64,000 nt of DNA, from positions 3,472,001-3,536,000 of the forward strand of contig NZ_JNIF01000003.1 of NCBI RefSeq assembly GCF_000702445.1. Direction: 5' to 3'. The notes under the pieces were generated by a model. It did no database searches, was not told where the DNA came from, and worked only from the letters and a program-made list of their open reading frames with translations. Positions 31,932 to 41,123 of this stretch are shown in pieces; positions within the stretch are counted from its first letter, which is position 1, and each line of letters starts with the position of its first letter. This DNA comes from Bryobacter aggregatus MPL3. GTDB lineage: Bacteria; Acidobacteriota; Terriglobia; Bryobacterales; Bryobacteraceae. The position numbers and the translations under genes are program-made.

Positions 31932-33319
31932 AAACTGAAGACATCCTCACCCTCCATCGCACCCGGCGTCACTTCTTTCGTGACTGCGGCATCGGCCTTG
32001 CGGCGCAGACTCTGATGGGCGCAGTCCAACACCATGAGGCGAAGATCGACCACGTCATCTATCTCTTCATGTGTGGTGGCCCGAGCCAGCTCGAGCTCTT
32101 CGATTACAAGCCGGAGCTGTCCAAGTACGACGGCAAGACCGCGCCCGATTCCTTGCTCAAGGGCAAGCGCTTCGCCTTCATGGACACCTTTGCGAAGGAC
32201 CCGCCCAAGATGCTCGGCACCCGCCGCAACTTCAAGCAATATGGGCAATCGGGAATGCACTTCTCAGACCTGGTGCCCAACATCGCGAAGGTTGCCGACA
32301 ACCTCACGATGTTCCACGGCATCTCGACGGAGAACTTCAACCATGGCCCGGCGAAGCTCTTTGTCAACACTGGCTCCATTCGTCCCGGACGCCCCAGCAT
32401 TGGCAGTTGGGTCACCTATGGCCTGGGCAGCGAATCGAAAGATCTGCCGGGTTTCGTTGTGCTGCAATCGGGTCCGCGCGGTCCCCGTGGCGGTTCGACG
32501 CTGTGGTCCAGCGGCTTCATCCCGACAAGCTATCAGGGCGTCCCCTTCCGTTCGACGGGCGACCCCATTCTGAATCTGTCGAGTCCCAAGGGCGTCAGCA
32601 GCGACCAGCAACGCCAGACCATCGAGGCGTTGCGCGACCTGAACGCGCTCGAGAAAAACTTCACCGGCGACAACGAAATCGATACTCGCATCACGCAATA
32701 TGAGATGGCCTTCCGGATGCAAACCTCAGGTCCGGAACTGATCGATTTCGCGAAAGAATCGCCGGCCACGATCGAAGCCTATGGCGCCAAGCCCGGCGCG
32801 CCGGAGCATGCCTTCGCCAACAACTGCTTGCTGGCGCGACGGTTGGTGGAACGTGGCGTCCGCTTCGTGCAGCTCTATCACACCGATTGGGACCATCACG
32901 ACGATCTGACGAAGCCGCTCGATCAGGTTTGCCGCGAAGTCGATCAGGCTTCGGCCGCCCTCATTGCCGACCTCAAACAGCGCGGTTTGCTCGATCGCAC
33001 GCTGGTCATCTGGGGCGGGGAATTTGGCCGCACACCGATGGGCGAAGTGCGTGAGAAGGGCAAGATCGGCCGCAACCATCACATCGATGCCTTCTCGTTA
33101 TTCATGGCTGGCGGAGGCCTCAAGCCCGGCTCCATCCTTGGCGTAACGGACGAACTCGGCTTCTCTCCGACTGGCGACAAGATGCACGTCCACGACATCC
33201 AGGCGACGCTGCTGCACCTCTTGGGCATCGATCACAAAAAGCTAACCTATCGCTACCAGGGCCGCGACTTCCGCCTGACGGATGTCTCGGGCGAAGTGCT
33301 GCACAAGGCGCTTGCTTAG
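31928..33319 (+). CDS. DUF1501 (alkaline-phosphatase-fold) protein
   Basis: 463 residues, overlapping the previous stop by ATGA. An N-terminal TRRHFFRDCGIGLAAQTL is a Tat-like (twin-Arg) segment, common in DUF1501. The domain shows DHVIYLFMCGGPSQLELFDYKPEL, SDLVPNIAKVADNLTMFHGIST, NHGPAKLFVNTGSIRPGRPSIGSWVTYGLG, RGVRFVQLYHTDWDHHDD, TLVIWGGEFGRTPMGE and GRNHHIDAFSLFMAGGG. The metal-ligand-like Asp/His positions of the sulfatase/phosphatase superfamily are present. It is the obligate partner of the DUF1549/DUF1553 protein. The terminal four bases overlap the convergent permease stop. Confidence 0.95.
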   Translation: MKTEDILTLHRTRRHFFRDCGIGLAAQTLMGAVQHHEAKIDHVIYLFMCGGPSQLELFDYKPELSKYDGKTAPDSLLKGKRFAFMDTFAKDPPKMLGTRRNFKQYGQSGMHFSDLVPNIAKVADNLTMFHGISTENFNHGPAKLFVNTGSIRPGRPSIGSWVTYGLGSESKDLPGFVVLQSGPRGPRGGSTLWSSGFIPTSYQGVPFRSTGDPILNLSSPKGVSSDQQRQTIEALRDLNALEKNFTGDNEIDTRITQYEMAFRMQTSGPELIDFAKESPATIEAYGAKPGAPEHAFANNCLLARRLVERGVRFVQLYHTDWDHHDDLTKPLDQVCREVDQASAALIADLKQRGLLDRTLVIWGGEFGRTPMGEVREKGKIGRNHHIDAFSLFMAGGGLKPGSILGVTDELGFSPTGDKMHVHDIQATLLHLLGIDHKKLTYRYQGRDFRLTDVSGEVLHKALA

Positions 33320-35961
33320 TCGGCTCGCAGGAGTGAGGCAGGCGCCACTCGCAGCGCGCGGAATAGAGGCGGAATCGCGGCAATCACTCCCGCGCCCGCA
33401 ATCGTCAGGCAAGGGATCCACAGCAGGTGCAGCTCATTCGTTTTCACTGCAAAGAGTAGGTTTTGTACGTAGTGCTGCGTGCCCAATCCAGCGCTCAGTC
33501 CCGCGATCAGTCCAATGCCGATCATCGCGACGACGGATATGCCAACGCTCCAGATCACGTCCTCTCTCTTGGCCCCAAGCGCCATTCGGATCGCGATCTC
33601 GCGGCGCCGCTGCCAAACGCTGTAGTCCAGCACTCCATAAAGCCCAATACCCGCAAGCAAGAGTGCAACGCTCGCAAAAAAGACCGATAACAGCGCCAGC
33701 AGCCGTTCCCGCACATAGTGAGAATCCACCATTTCCTGCTGGGTGCGGATGTTATAGACGCGCATCGGAATCTCCTTCCGTAAGGTAGGAATCATCGGAA
33801 TCGGGTCGCCACTGGTCCGTATCAGAAAGGTTCCGAAACGCCGCAACTGTTCCTTCCCGTCAGCATCTACGCTCGAGAAAGGAATCGCCATCATGGGACG
33901 AAAATCTTCTTTTAGCTCGCGATAGCGTATGTTTCCAATGAGTCCGACAATCTCGATTCTCTCCGTGCGAGTCAGGTCAATCGACCTCTCTAAGTACTGA
34001 CCAACTGGGCTCTTCCCATCGGAATGCCGGTCAGCAAAGGCTTGGTTGACGATGGCCACTTTACGTTTTTGATCTTGGGGCTGGAAATCCCGTCCCGCAC
34101 GGATCGGAATTTTCATCACGTTGAACCATCCCGGCGATGCTCCCACTGCATCTACGGAAAGAGCGTTGCTCAGCACTTCTCCATTCATCCGAACCGCCTC
34201 GCTCCAACTGCTTCCTCCGAGGAATGGGGCATTGCTGTAACCCGCAGCCTCCACTCCAGGAATCTGTTGCAGCTTTTGCGCTATCTGGCTCCACGTCTGT
34301 GGCCCCAGTGCCTCCGGAGACTCGACTTCGATTCCCACCACTCTCTCTGCGGAGAAGCCAAGCGGCTGTTGCGACAATCGTTCAAAGCTCGCAACGAAAA
34401 GGCCCCCGACAAAGTGGACCACCAAGCAGAATGCAACTTGCGCCGATACCAGTACATACATCAGGCGGCGCTTCGAATGAGGGTTGCCACCACCCTTCAA
34501 ATCCGCGACTGGATCCGTGGCGGTGACTCGTAGTGCCGGCATCAAACCGAATAGAAATGTCACAACTACGGCCAGGCCGCACGCGAAGAAAAGCACACGC
34601 CAGTCCGCGGGCAGGACGAGCCGCGCAGGGTTGTTGGCGGGGTTGATCGCACTCACCACGAACGGGGCGGCCCACCATGCGAACAGTCCCCCGAGCACCG
34701 AAGCGAACAGGGCAAGCAAGAAGCTTTCCATCAGCACAAGTTGCAGCAAACGTCCCCGGCCCGCTCCGATTGAAATTCGCAATGCCATCTCTCGCATTCG
34801 CGATGCTGCTTGCGCCGCCATGAGATTCGCCACATTCGCGCAGGCGATCAGCAACACCAGTCCAATTAAGACGCTCAGGACTCGCAGCGATTCGCGATAG
34901 CCAATTTGCAAGGCCGAAACTCCGGAATACGCAGACAGTAGCTCCAAGCTCGGAGCCAGATACTGTTCCCGTATTCGCGGCAAACTCGACGTTGGCCAAT
35001 CTTTTACTCTTTCTTTGCGCACTCCCTGGATCGCCGCCTGCAAAGCCTGCCGCAGAACTTCCCGCGTCTGTGTTGGCTCTACTTGTGCCCAGATGCGAAA
35101 CCAGTTCACTCGCATGCTAGGCACCGCAGAAGCATTGACCATCATCGGCACAAAGACGTCTGTCATGGTCCCGGGCTCGGTTCCTGTGAAACCTTCTTCC
35201 AGCACTCCAATGATTTCGAGCGGGCTGTCACTCATCACAAGGCGCTTGCCGATCACACCGGGATCGCCTCCAAAGCGTCGCTGCCAATAGTCATAGGACA
35301 GGACCGCGAAAGGATGTGCGCCAGGCCTCTCATCGTCCGTGCTACTCAACAGCCGACCCAATGCAGGCTTGAGCCCAAACACCGCGAATGCGCTCCCGGA
35401 AATGTGTTGGCGATAAGCCTGTTCCATCTCTGCTTCGCCCCCAAAGCTGAGACTGATGCGGCCCGGATAGGAAACTGCGAGCAACACGGCGCGGTCCTTC
35501 ACTGCATCCCGCAAGATCTGGAACTGGGGATAGTCAAATGAAGCGGCCATGAATTTCTTCCCGGCATCATTGGTCCCCTCGATCGCTAGATAGTGCAACT
35601 TCTCCGGGCTCGCCACCGGCAAGGGCCGCAGCAACAGGGCATCGATCAACCGAAAGGCGGCCGTACAAGCGCCAATCGCCAATGCCAGCGACAGGATGGC
35701 CGATGCTGATGCGATCCGGTGCTTGCGAATCTGACGCGAGCCAAACACCACATCGGCCCGCAACGAGTCGAGCCAGGTGGCTACTTTCACGTCATAGCTC
35801 TGCTCCCGATGGCGCAGCATCGAGCCGAAAGCCCGCCGTGCTTCCTCGGGATCGCGACCCTCTGCCACTGCCTCCGCAATATGCGACTCGATCTCGGCAT
35901 CGAGATCGAGCCGGATCTTTTCCGCTCGGGTCAGGTTTGTCATGCGTGTCCAAAGTGACAT
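33316..35961 (-). CDS. Large MacB/FtsX-type ABC permease (ADOP type)
   Basis: 881 residues. N-terminal soluble prefix (about 1-75: RAEKIRLDLDAEIESHIAEAVAEGRDPEEARRAFGS ... VATWLDSLRADVVFGSRQIRKHR), first MacB segment (ASASAILSLALAIGACTAAFRLIDALLLRPL), a periplasmic domain, three helices, then a second copy ending FRALRVAPASLLRAD. No ATPase. It is highly similar in layout and in many stretches to the next upstream gene (35965-38586), with shared IRKHR-ASA-AILSLALAIGACT and AFRLIDALLLRPLP segments, so the two are tandem duplicates. Three bases separate them. It belongs to the PadR operon starting at 38917. Confidence 0.93.
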   Translation of the reverse strand: MSLWTRMTNLTRAEKIRLDLDAEIESHIAEAVAEGRDPEEARRAFGSMLRHREQSYDVKVATWLDSLRADVVFGSRQIRKHRIASASAILSLALAIGACTAAFRLIDALLLRPLPVASPEKLHYLAIEGTNDAGKKFMAASFDYPQFQILRDAVKDRAVLLAVSYPGRISLSFGGEAEMEQAYRQHISGSAFAVFGLKPALGRLLSSTDDERPGAHPFAVLSYDYWQRRFGGDPGVIGKRLVMSDSPLEIIGVLEEGFTGTEPGTMTDVFVPMMVNASAVPSMRVNWFRIWAQVEPTQTREVLRQALQAAIQGVRKERVKDWPTSSLPRIREQYLAPSLELLSAYSGVSALQIGYRESLRVLSVLIGLVLLIACANVANLMAAQAASRMREMALRISIGAGRGRLLQLVLMESFLLALFASVLGGLFAWWAAPFVVSAINPANNPARLVLPADWRVLFFACGLAVVVTFLFGLMPALRVTATDPVADLKGGGNPHSKRRLMYVLVSAQVAFCLVVHFVGGLFVASFERLSQQPLGFSAERVVGIEVESPEALGPQTWSQIAQKLQQIPGVEAAGYSNAPFLGGSSWSEAVRMNGEVLSNALSVDAVGASPGWFNVMKIPIRAGRDFQPQDQKRKVAIVNQAFADRHSDGKSPVGQYLERSIDLTRTERIEIVGLIGNIRYRELKEDFRPMMAIPFSSVDADGKEQLRRFGTFLIRTSGDPIPMIPTLRKEIPMRVYNIRTQQEMVDSHYVRERLLALLSVFFASVALLLAGIGLYGVLDYSVWQRRREIAIRMALGAKREDVIWSVGISVVAMIGIGLIAGLSAGLGTQHYVQNLLFAVKTNELHLLWIPCLTIAGAGVIAAIPPLFRALRVAPASLLRAD

Positions 35962-35964
35962 GAG

Positions 35965-38586
35965 TTACTCCGCTCTCAACATTTCTGCCGGATCCACACG
36001 AAGCGCGCGCAAGAGCGCAGGCATGGCCGCCAGCAGTGCGGCGCCACAAATTACGAGTGCCGGAATCAACACGAGGGATGTCTCTGTCGGCTTCACCCCA
36101 AAAAGCAAACTCCTGAAGTACTGCTCGGCCATCATGCCGGCACTGATACCGACGGCTGCGCCCACGGCGATCATCCCCACCACGCCGGCAGAGATCATAC
36201 CGGCGATATCGAAGGACTTTGCACCGAGCGCCATGCGGATTCCGATCTCCTTCCGCCGTTGCAGCACCGAGTAGTCCAGCACCCCATAGAGTCCCACCGA
36301 CGCCAATACCAGGGCAACGACGGCAAAGAACAGCGAAAGCACGGCCAGCATGCGTTCTCGAATGGTTTTCGATCGCACCAGTTCGTCCTGGGTGGCAAGC
36401 GCGATGACGCGAAAGCCGCCGTTGCTTTGCATGATTTCACGCCGCAATTGTCCAGCCAGCGAGAGCGGCGGCCCTTGGGTCCGGACCACAAAAGTGGCTC
36501 CATCCTTCGTATTCGAATGAGCGTTGAGCGGGAGGTAGACGGTGGGATAGATGGGCTCTCGAAGCTCGGTGTAGCGTGCGTTTCCGACCACTCCCACAAT
36601 CTCGATCGCCGTCTCCTTTTGCCCGCCTCTCGGCGCCCTGGACTTCCTCATCAGAATGCGGCCCACCCCGCTCTCCCCCGGAAAGTACTGATCGATGAAG
36701 AGCTGGTTCACCATCGCAACCTGAGCCGATTCGGTCGGGCGATAGTCGCGGCCCTGCAGCAGCGGAATCTTCATCGTGGCCAGCCAATTGGAGCCCACGC
36801 CAAGCTGATAGATGGTCGCGTGATCGTCCAGCTTCTTTCCAGGAATGGAGAGGCTGAGGGTCGCCGAGCTTTTTCCCATCAGCGGCCACGCTGAGATTGC
36901 AACCGACTCGACCCCATCCACCTGACGCAGGCGTTCCGCAATCTCTTGCCATTTCTCGAGCAACTGTCGTTCCGGTGTTTCGGCGTCGATCGTCAATAGG
37001 CCATTGGCCTCAAAGCCAAGCGTTTGATGCGAGAGTCGCTCAAAGCTGGCGACAAACATTCCTGCCGTGAGCTGGACCACAAAGCAGAAGGCTACTTGTG
37101 CCGCAACCAGCGCTTGCATCAGTCGATGACGCGAGTGCGGACTCCGGTCCCCCTTCAACGCATGCAGCGGCGTCAAGCGCGAAGCACGCAACGCAGGCGG
37201 CAGTCCAAATAACAGGCTGACGCCCACCGCCAATCCGAGTGCGAAGCATAGCAATCTTCCGTCTGTTGGCAGAGCCAGCCGAACAGGATCGGAACTGGTA
37301 CTGATCATCGCGATCACGAGGGGCGACGCCCACCAAGCAAAAAGAACTCCCAATACAGTCGCCAGCGCTGCCAGAATCAGGCTCTCGACCATCACCAATT
37401 GCACCAGCCTGGCCCGCCCGGCGCCGATCGAAACACGAAGCGCCATTTCTCGACCGCGCGCTGCCCCGAGCGCACTCATCAGATTGGCGACATTGACGCA
37501 GGCGATCAGCAGCACCAACGCCACCAGGCTTGCAAGAACGAGCATCGAATTGCGGTAAGTCGTCTGGAGTTCGGAATTTCCGTTGCCTGTCGCGTCCAGA
37601 TGCAGTCGGGGAGTCCCTGCCTGCGTTCCGTAGCGCTCGAGTCGGAGCGAAAGCATGCCCGCGCTCAGTCTTTGCCGAAGGGCTTCTCCATCGGTCCCGG
37701 GTTTGAGTTGCACCCAGGTTCGGATCCAGCCGACACTGGAATCCTTCACCCATTCGGCATTCATCATTGTCGGGATGAAAAGATCCGTCATCAAGCCGGG
37801 TTCCGTTCCGGTAAAGCCCGGCTCGAGGACGCCGACAATCTGGTAGCTGCGAGCGCCAATCTGAAGCTTGCGGCCCACGATCTCGGGGTCTGCTCCAAAA
37901 CGTTGCTGCCAGTACGGGTTCGAAATCACGACGTAGGGATGGGCATCGGGCGTGCGGTCATCCTCGGCGGTCAACAGGCGGCCAGCTGCGGCCTTCAGCC
38001 CAAATGTCTGGAAAGTTGCGCCCGAGACATACTGCATGTCGGCTCGTTCGAAATCCTTCTCGCCGCCGTAGCTGACCGCGACTCGCTGGCGCCCAGAGAT
38101 CCCCATGACGTCCGCATCTTTCCCGGCTGCGTCTCGAAATCGCTCGAACATCGGATAGTCGAAAGAGTTCGCCTTGACGAGCTCCCCGGTGTAGGTGTGA
38201 TGGTCGAAGAACAGCGTGTAAAGCCGCTCCGGGTGGGAGATTGGCAGGGGCCGCAGCAACAGCGCATCGATCAAGCGAAAGGCCGAGGTGCAAGCTCCAA
38301 TCGCAAGTGCAAGCGAAAGGATCGCGGCTGCTGAGGCCACGCGATGCTTCCGGATCTGCCTCCATCCAAATACAGCATCGGAGTGCAAAGAATCAAGCCA
38401 GGTCGCCAGTTGGGCGTCCTCACTCTCCTCTCGCTGGCGCAACGGCGATCCAAAGGCCCGCCTCGCCTCCGCCTCATCGCGACCCGCCTCGACGGCGTCT
38501 GCGATATGAGCTTCCAATTCCTCATCGATCTCGCGACGCACCCGCGACGATCGGACTACGTTTGCGATGCGAGACCAGAGTGACAT
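35965..38586 (-). CDS. Large MacB/FtsX-type ABC permease (ADOP type), tandem duplicate
   Basis: 873 residues. The same prefix (RREIDEELEAHIADAVEAGRDEAEARRAFGSPLRQREES), first membrane helix (VASAAAILSLALAIGACTSAFRLIDALLLRPLPISH), periplasmic domain (GAPLLTAEDD-like region, NPYWQQRFGADPEIVG), FtsX core (LIACVNVANLMSALGAARGREMALRVSIGAGRARLVQLVMVESLIL), and second unit ending RALRVDPAEMLRAE. It follows one base after the PadR stop, and its sister gene follows three bases after its own stop. Divergence between the two copies is greatest in the periplasmic domains, suggesting different ligands. Confidence 0.93.
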   Translation of the reverse strand: MSLWSRIANVVRSSRVRREIDEELEAHIADAVEAGRDEAEARRAFGSPLRQREESEDAQLATWLDSLHSDAVFGWRQIRKHRVASAAAILSLALAIGACTSAFRLIDALLLRPLPISHPERLYTLFFDHHTYTGELVKANSFDYPMFERFRDAAGKDADVMGISGRQRVAVSYGGEKDFERADMQYVSGATFQTFGLKAAAGRLLTAEDDRTPDAHPYVVISNPYWQQRFGADPEIVGRKLQIGARSYQIVGVLEPGFTGTEPGLMTDLFIPTMMNAEWVKDSSVGWIRTWVQLKPGTDGEALRQRLSAGMLSLRLERYGTQAGTPRLHLDATGNGNSELQTTYRNSMLVLASLVALVLLIACVNVANLMSALGAARGREMALRVSIGAGRARLVQLVMVESLILAALATVLGVLFAWWASPLVIAMISTSSDPVRLALPTDGRLLCFALGLAVGVSLLFGLPPALRASRLTPLHALKGDRSPHSRHRLMQALVAAQVAFCFVVQLTAGMFVASFERLSHQTLGFEANGLLTIDAETPERQLLEKWQEIAERLRQVDGVESVAISAWPLMGKSSATLSLSIPGKKLDDHATIYQLGVGSNWLATMKIPLLQGRDYRPTESAQVAMVNQLFIDQYFPGESGVGRILMRKSRAPRGGQKETAIEIVGVVGNARYTELREPIYPTVYLPLNAHSNTKDGATFVVRTQGPPLSLAGQLRREIMQSNGGFRVIALATQDELVRSKTIRERMLAVLSLFFAVVALVLASVGLYGVLDYSVLQRRKEIGIRMALGAKSFDIAGMISAGVVGMIAVGAAVGISAGMMAEQYFRSLLFGVKPTETSLVLIPALVICGAALLAAMPALLRALRVDPAEMLRAE

Positions 38587-38587
38587 C

Positions 38588-38917
38588 TCATGCCATCCTG
38601 AGAACCCGATTGACTGCCGCGGTCACTTCATCCCAGCGCGTCTCTTCCGCGGCGAGTTGCTTCCTGCCGGCAACCGTCAGATCGTAGGTGCGAGCCCGGC
38701 GTCCGGTATCCTTCACCACCCAGGCCGCCTTCACAAACCCGGCTTCTTCCATCCGGTGTAGGGCAGGGTAGAGAGACCCCTCCTCCACCCGCAGCACCTC
38801 GTCGGACATCTCCCGAATCGCGGTCATAATCGCGTATCCGTGCAGGCCTGGACGACGCGAAAGAATCTTGAGGACCATCAGGTCGAGCGAACCTTGCAGG
38901 CTGTCAGGTTTCTTCAT
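38588..38917 (-). CDS. PadR-family transcriptional regulator
   Basis: 109 residues: DSLQGSLDLMVLKILSRRPGLHGYAIMTAIREMSDEVLRVEEGSLYPALHRMEEAGFVKAAWVVKDTGRRARTYDLTVAGRKQLAAEE is the PadR winged helix. It heads an operon with two tandem large permeases (one-base gap). A consensus promoter and an inverted repeat lie just upstream, so it is expected to repress its own operon. It is only about 40% like the other PadR in the window by eye. Confidence 0.95.
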   Translation of the reverse strand: MKKPDSLQGSLDLMVLKILSRRPGLHGYAIMTAIREMSDEVLRVEEGSLYPALHRMEEAGFVKAAWVVKDTGRRARTYDLTVAGRKQLAAEETRWDEVTAAVNRVLRMA

Positions 38918-38958
38918 ACTCAGTAGTCTAAGTATACAGATGGCTGAGTATCTGTCAA
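38916..38958 (-). promoter_or_regulatory. Promoter and dyad operator of the PadR/permease operon
   Basis: On the minus strand TTGACA (38958-38953), a 16-base spacer and TATACT (38936-38931) form a near-consensus promoter. Perfect inverted repeats CTGAGTAT/ATACTCAG lie in the spacer (38944-38951) and over the start codon (38916-38923), 20 bases apart; these are likely PadR half-sites. The leader would be only a few bases long. Confidence 0.65.
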
Positions 38959-38980
38959 GAGCCCGTTACACTGGTCCTAT

Positions 38981-39472
38981 ATGGCATCTAAATCCTACCC
39001 GGCCCCGCCGCCGATGTCGATCGACACGAGCAAGAAGTACACTGCCACTTTCGACACCTCCAAAGGTCAGATCGTTGTCGATCTGTTTCCACAGAATGCA
39101 CCAAACACGGTGAACAATTTTGTCTTCCTTGCAAAGGACGGCTTTTACGACGGACTGAACTTCCATCGCGTGATCAATGATTTCATGATCCAGGGTGGCT
39201 GCCCGGAAGGCAGTGGCCGTGGCGGTCCTGGCTATCGCTTCAATGATGAGTTCCAGGGCAATAGCAACTGGCTGAAGCACCAGGTGGGCAGCCTTGCGAT
39301 GGCGAATGCCGGTCCCAACACGAACGGCAGCCAGTTCTACATCACGCATATCAAGACCGATTGGCTCGACGGCAAGCACACGGTGTTTGGCCAGGTGAAG
39401 ACCGGCCAGGACATCGTCAATGCGATCCAGCAGGGCGACAAGCTGACCAGCGTGACGATCAGCGAAGCTTAG
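38981..39472 (+). CDS. Cyclophilin-type peptidyl-prolyl isomerase
   Basis: 163 residues, cytoplasmic (no signal peptide). All cyclophilin signatures are present: GQIVVDLFPQNAPNTVNNFVFLAKDGFYDGLNFHRVINDFMIQGGCPEGSGRGGPGYRFNDEF, GSLAMANAGPNTNGSQFYITH, WLDGKHTVFGQV. It catalyses cis-trans isomerisation of X-Pro bonds during folding. The ATG at 38981 has no ribosome site; a TACACT -10-like box (38967-38972) places transcription start near 38980, so a leaderless mRNA is possible. An in-frame ATG at 39014 is an alternative start. Confidence 0.95.
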   Translation: MASKSYPAPPPMSIDTSKKYTATFDTSKGQIVVDLFPQNAPNTVNNFVFLAKDGFYDGLNFHRVINDFMIQGGCPEGSGRGGPGYRFNDEFQGNSNWLKHQVGSLAMANAGPNTNGSQFYITHIKTDWLDGKHTVFGQVKTGQDIVNAIQQGDKLTSVTISEA

Positions 39473-39475
39473 TTG

Positions 39476-39892
39476 TTAGTGCGCAGCCTGCGGATCACGT
39501 CCGCGCACCCGGTCATAGAGGTGCTTACCGTTCGTGGTCCCCAGGCTCGTATTGTAGAGGCTGTCCTGGCCGAGGCCTTCGCGCAGGTCTTCGAGGAATT
39601 CGTGGAGCTCTCGCAATTGTTCGGCTAAGGCGGGTTCTTTGACGCCATGCGGGGTCAGGAAGAACATCTGGTAGCCGCCATGGGTAAGCTGAGCGATCTC
39701 ATGGCCGACGACTACCCCGGCGCGTTCGATCTCAACCGTCTCCCCGCGATCCACCAAAACTGCGGCGCAACCTTTGCGCATGACCGCAGCCTTGCCCTCA
39801 CCCTTTTTGCCCACGGCCATGCCGGCCTGCCTCAGCGTTTCCAAACGATCATCGAAGCTAAATTCACGAGGCTTTTCCCGGCGAAAGAACAT
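39476..39892 (-). CDS. Conserved-looking protein of unknown function
   Basis: 138 residues from ATG 39892; the longer frame upstream overlaps the divergent gene and is serine/arginine-rich out-of-frame translation. The sequence FFRREKPREFSFDDRLETLRQAGM, VMRKGCAAVLVDRGETVEIERAGVVVGHEIAQLTHGGYQMFFLTPHGVKEPALAEQLRELHEFLEDLREGLGQDSLYNTSLGTTNGKHLYDRV looks like a folded cytoplasmic protein with a beta-rich centre and helical end. No family is recognised. It is divergent from the next gene with 22 bases between starts, so the two may share regulation. Confidence 0.75.
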   Translation of the reverse strand: MFFRREKPREFSFDDRLETLRQAGMAVGKKGEGKAAVMRKGCAAVLVDRGETVEIERAGVVVGHEIAQLTHGGYQMFFLTPHGVKEPALAEQLRELHEFLEDLREGLGQDSLYNTSLGTTNGKHLYDRVRGRDPQAAH

Positions 39893-39914
39893 GTCTTCAG
39901 TGTACCGTGAGGAT

Positions 39915-40319
39915 ATGAGTTTCCTCGACAGTCTCGAGAACAACCTGAAGGCGCTCGAATCGCGCGAGGAGAAAGACCCCGCCAAGGTGAAAGAAGAGCT
40001 GGAGCGCCGCGAGGCCGATCGCCAGACTGCCCTTGCTGCTGCGCCGGTGGCCGAGGCGCTTCGCACCGGGCCCTTTACAGAGAAGTTCTTGACCGCTTGC
40101 CGCAGTCTGGGGCATCAACAGCGCACGATGGTGCGCTTTACCTGGCTTGATACGACACTGCGCCTGGAGGCAAAAGAAAAACGCCTCGATCTCAAGCCGA
40201 CTGCGGCTGGGGTCGAAGCGTCGTTCTTTCTAAACCAAGAGTTAACCGGAACCGAAATGCTCACCTTGAGCGAGGATCCGGATGGATTGGCCCAGCGCTG
40301 GCTGAGCGAAGCAGCTTAG
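39915..40319 (+). CDS. Small cytoplasmic protein of unknown function
   Basis: 134 residues from ATG 39915 with GAGG just upstream. The first 60 residues form a charged helical region (SFLDSLENNLKALESREEKDPAKVKEELERREADRQTALAA); the second half is alpha/beta (TEKFLTACRSLGHQQRTMVRFTWLDTTLRLEAKEKRLDLKPTAAGVEASFFLNQELTGTEMLTLSEDPDGLAQRWLSEAA). No recognised domain. It is divergent from 39476-39892 and its stop overlaps the convergent small membrane gene by four bases. Confidence 0.75.
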   Translation: MSFLDSLENNLKALESREEKDPAKVKEELERREADRQTALAAAPVAEALRTGPFTEKFLTACRSLGHQQRTMVRFTWLDTTLRLEAKEKRLDLKPTAAGVEASFFLNQELTGTEMLTLSEDPDGLAQRWLSEAA

Positions 40320-40531
40320 GGGTGCTCTGCACTATGACCGGCGGGAGCCGCATGGGCTTCCGTCGCCGCGGCGCCATGGCCGTGTTCCTGGAGCGGATAA
40401 GGCTTCGACGGGATCGTCGAATAGACGTACAGGAACACCAGAACCGCGGTGGTCAACACCGTGATCGGTCCGATCAAAAACATCTTTTCGCGGTCAGTGT
40501 ATGCGTTCGAGCTATGGGACGTTGCAGACAT
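40316..40531 (-). CDS. Small single-pass membrane protein with His-rich tail
   Basis: 71 residues from ATG 40531; an alternative in-frame start at 40555 is possible. One transmembrane helix (FLIGPITVLTTAVLVFLYVYST, about residues 19-40) is followed by a periplasmic or cytoplasmic tail rich in His and Ala (EHGHGAAATEAHAAPAGHSAEHP, six His in about 25 residues) that could bind a metal. No family is recognised. It is divergent from nuoB, so a respiratory link is possible but unproven. Confidence 0.6.
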   Translation of the reverse strand: MSATSHSSNAYTDREKMFLIGPITVLTTAVLVFLYVYSTIPSKPYPLQEHGHGAAATEAHAAPAGHSAEHP

Positions 40532-40577
40532 TCGATAATTGTTTCCTAACTCCAAGTTAAACTAAAAGTTCCTCCCC

Positions 40578-41119
<542 letters not shown>

Positions 41120-41123
<4 letters not shown>

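Noticed and set aside
32034-32573. 179-codon frame overlapping the DUF1501 gene
   Set aside because: Ser/Arg-rich alternate frame of a clear DUF1501 protein.
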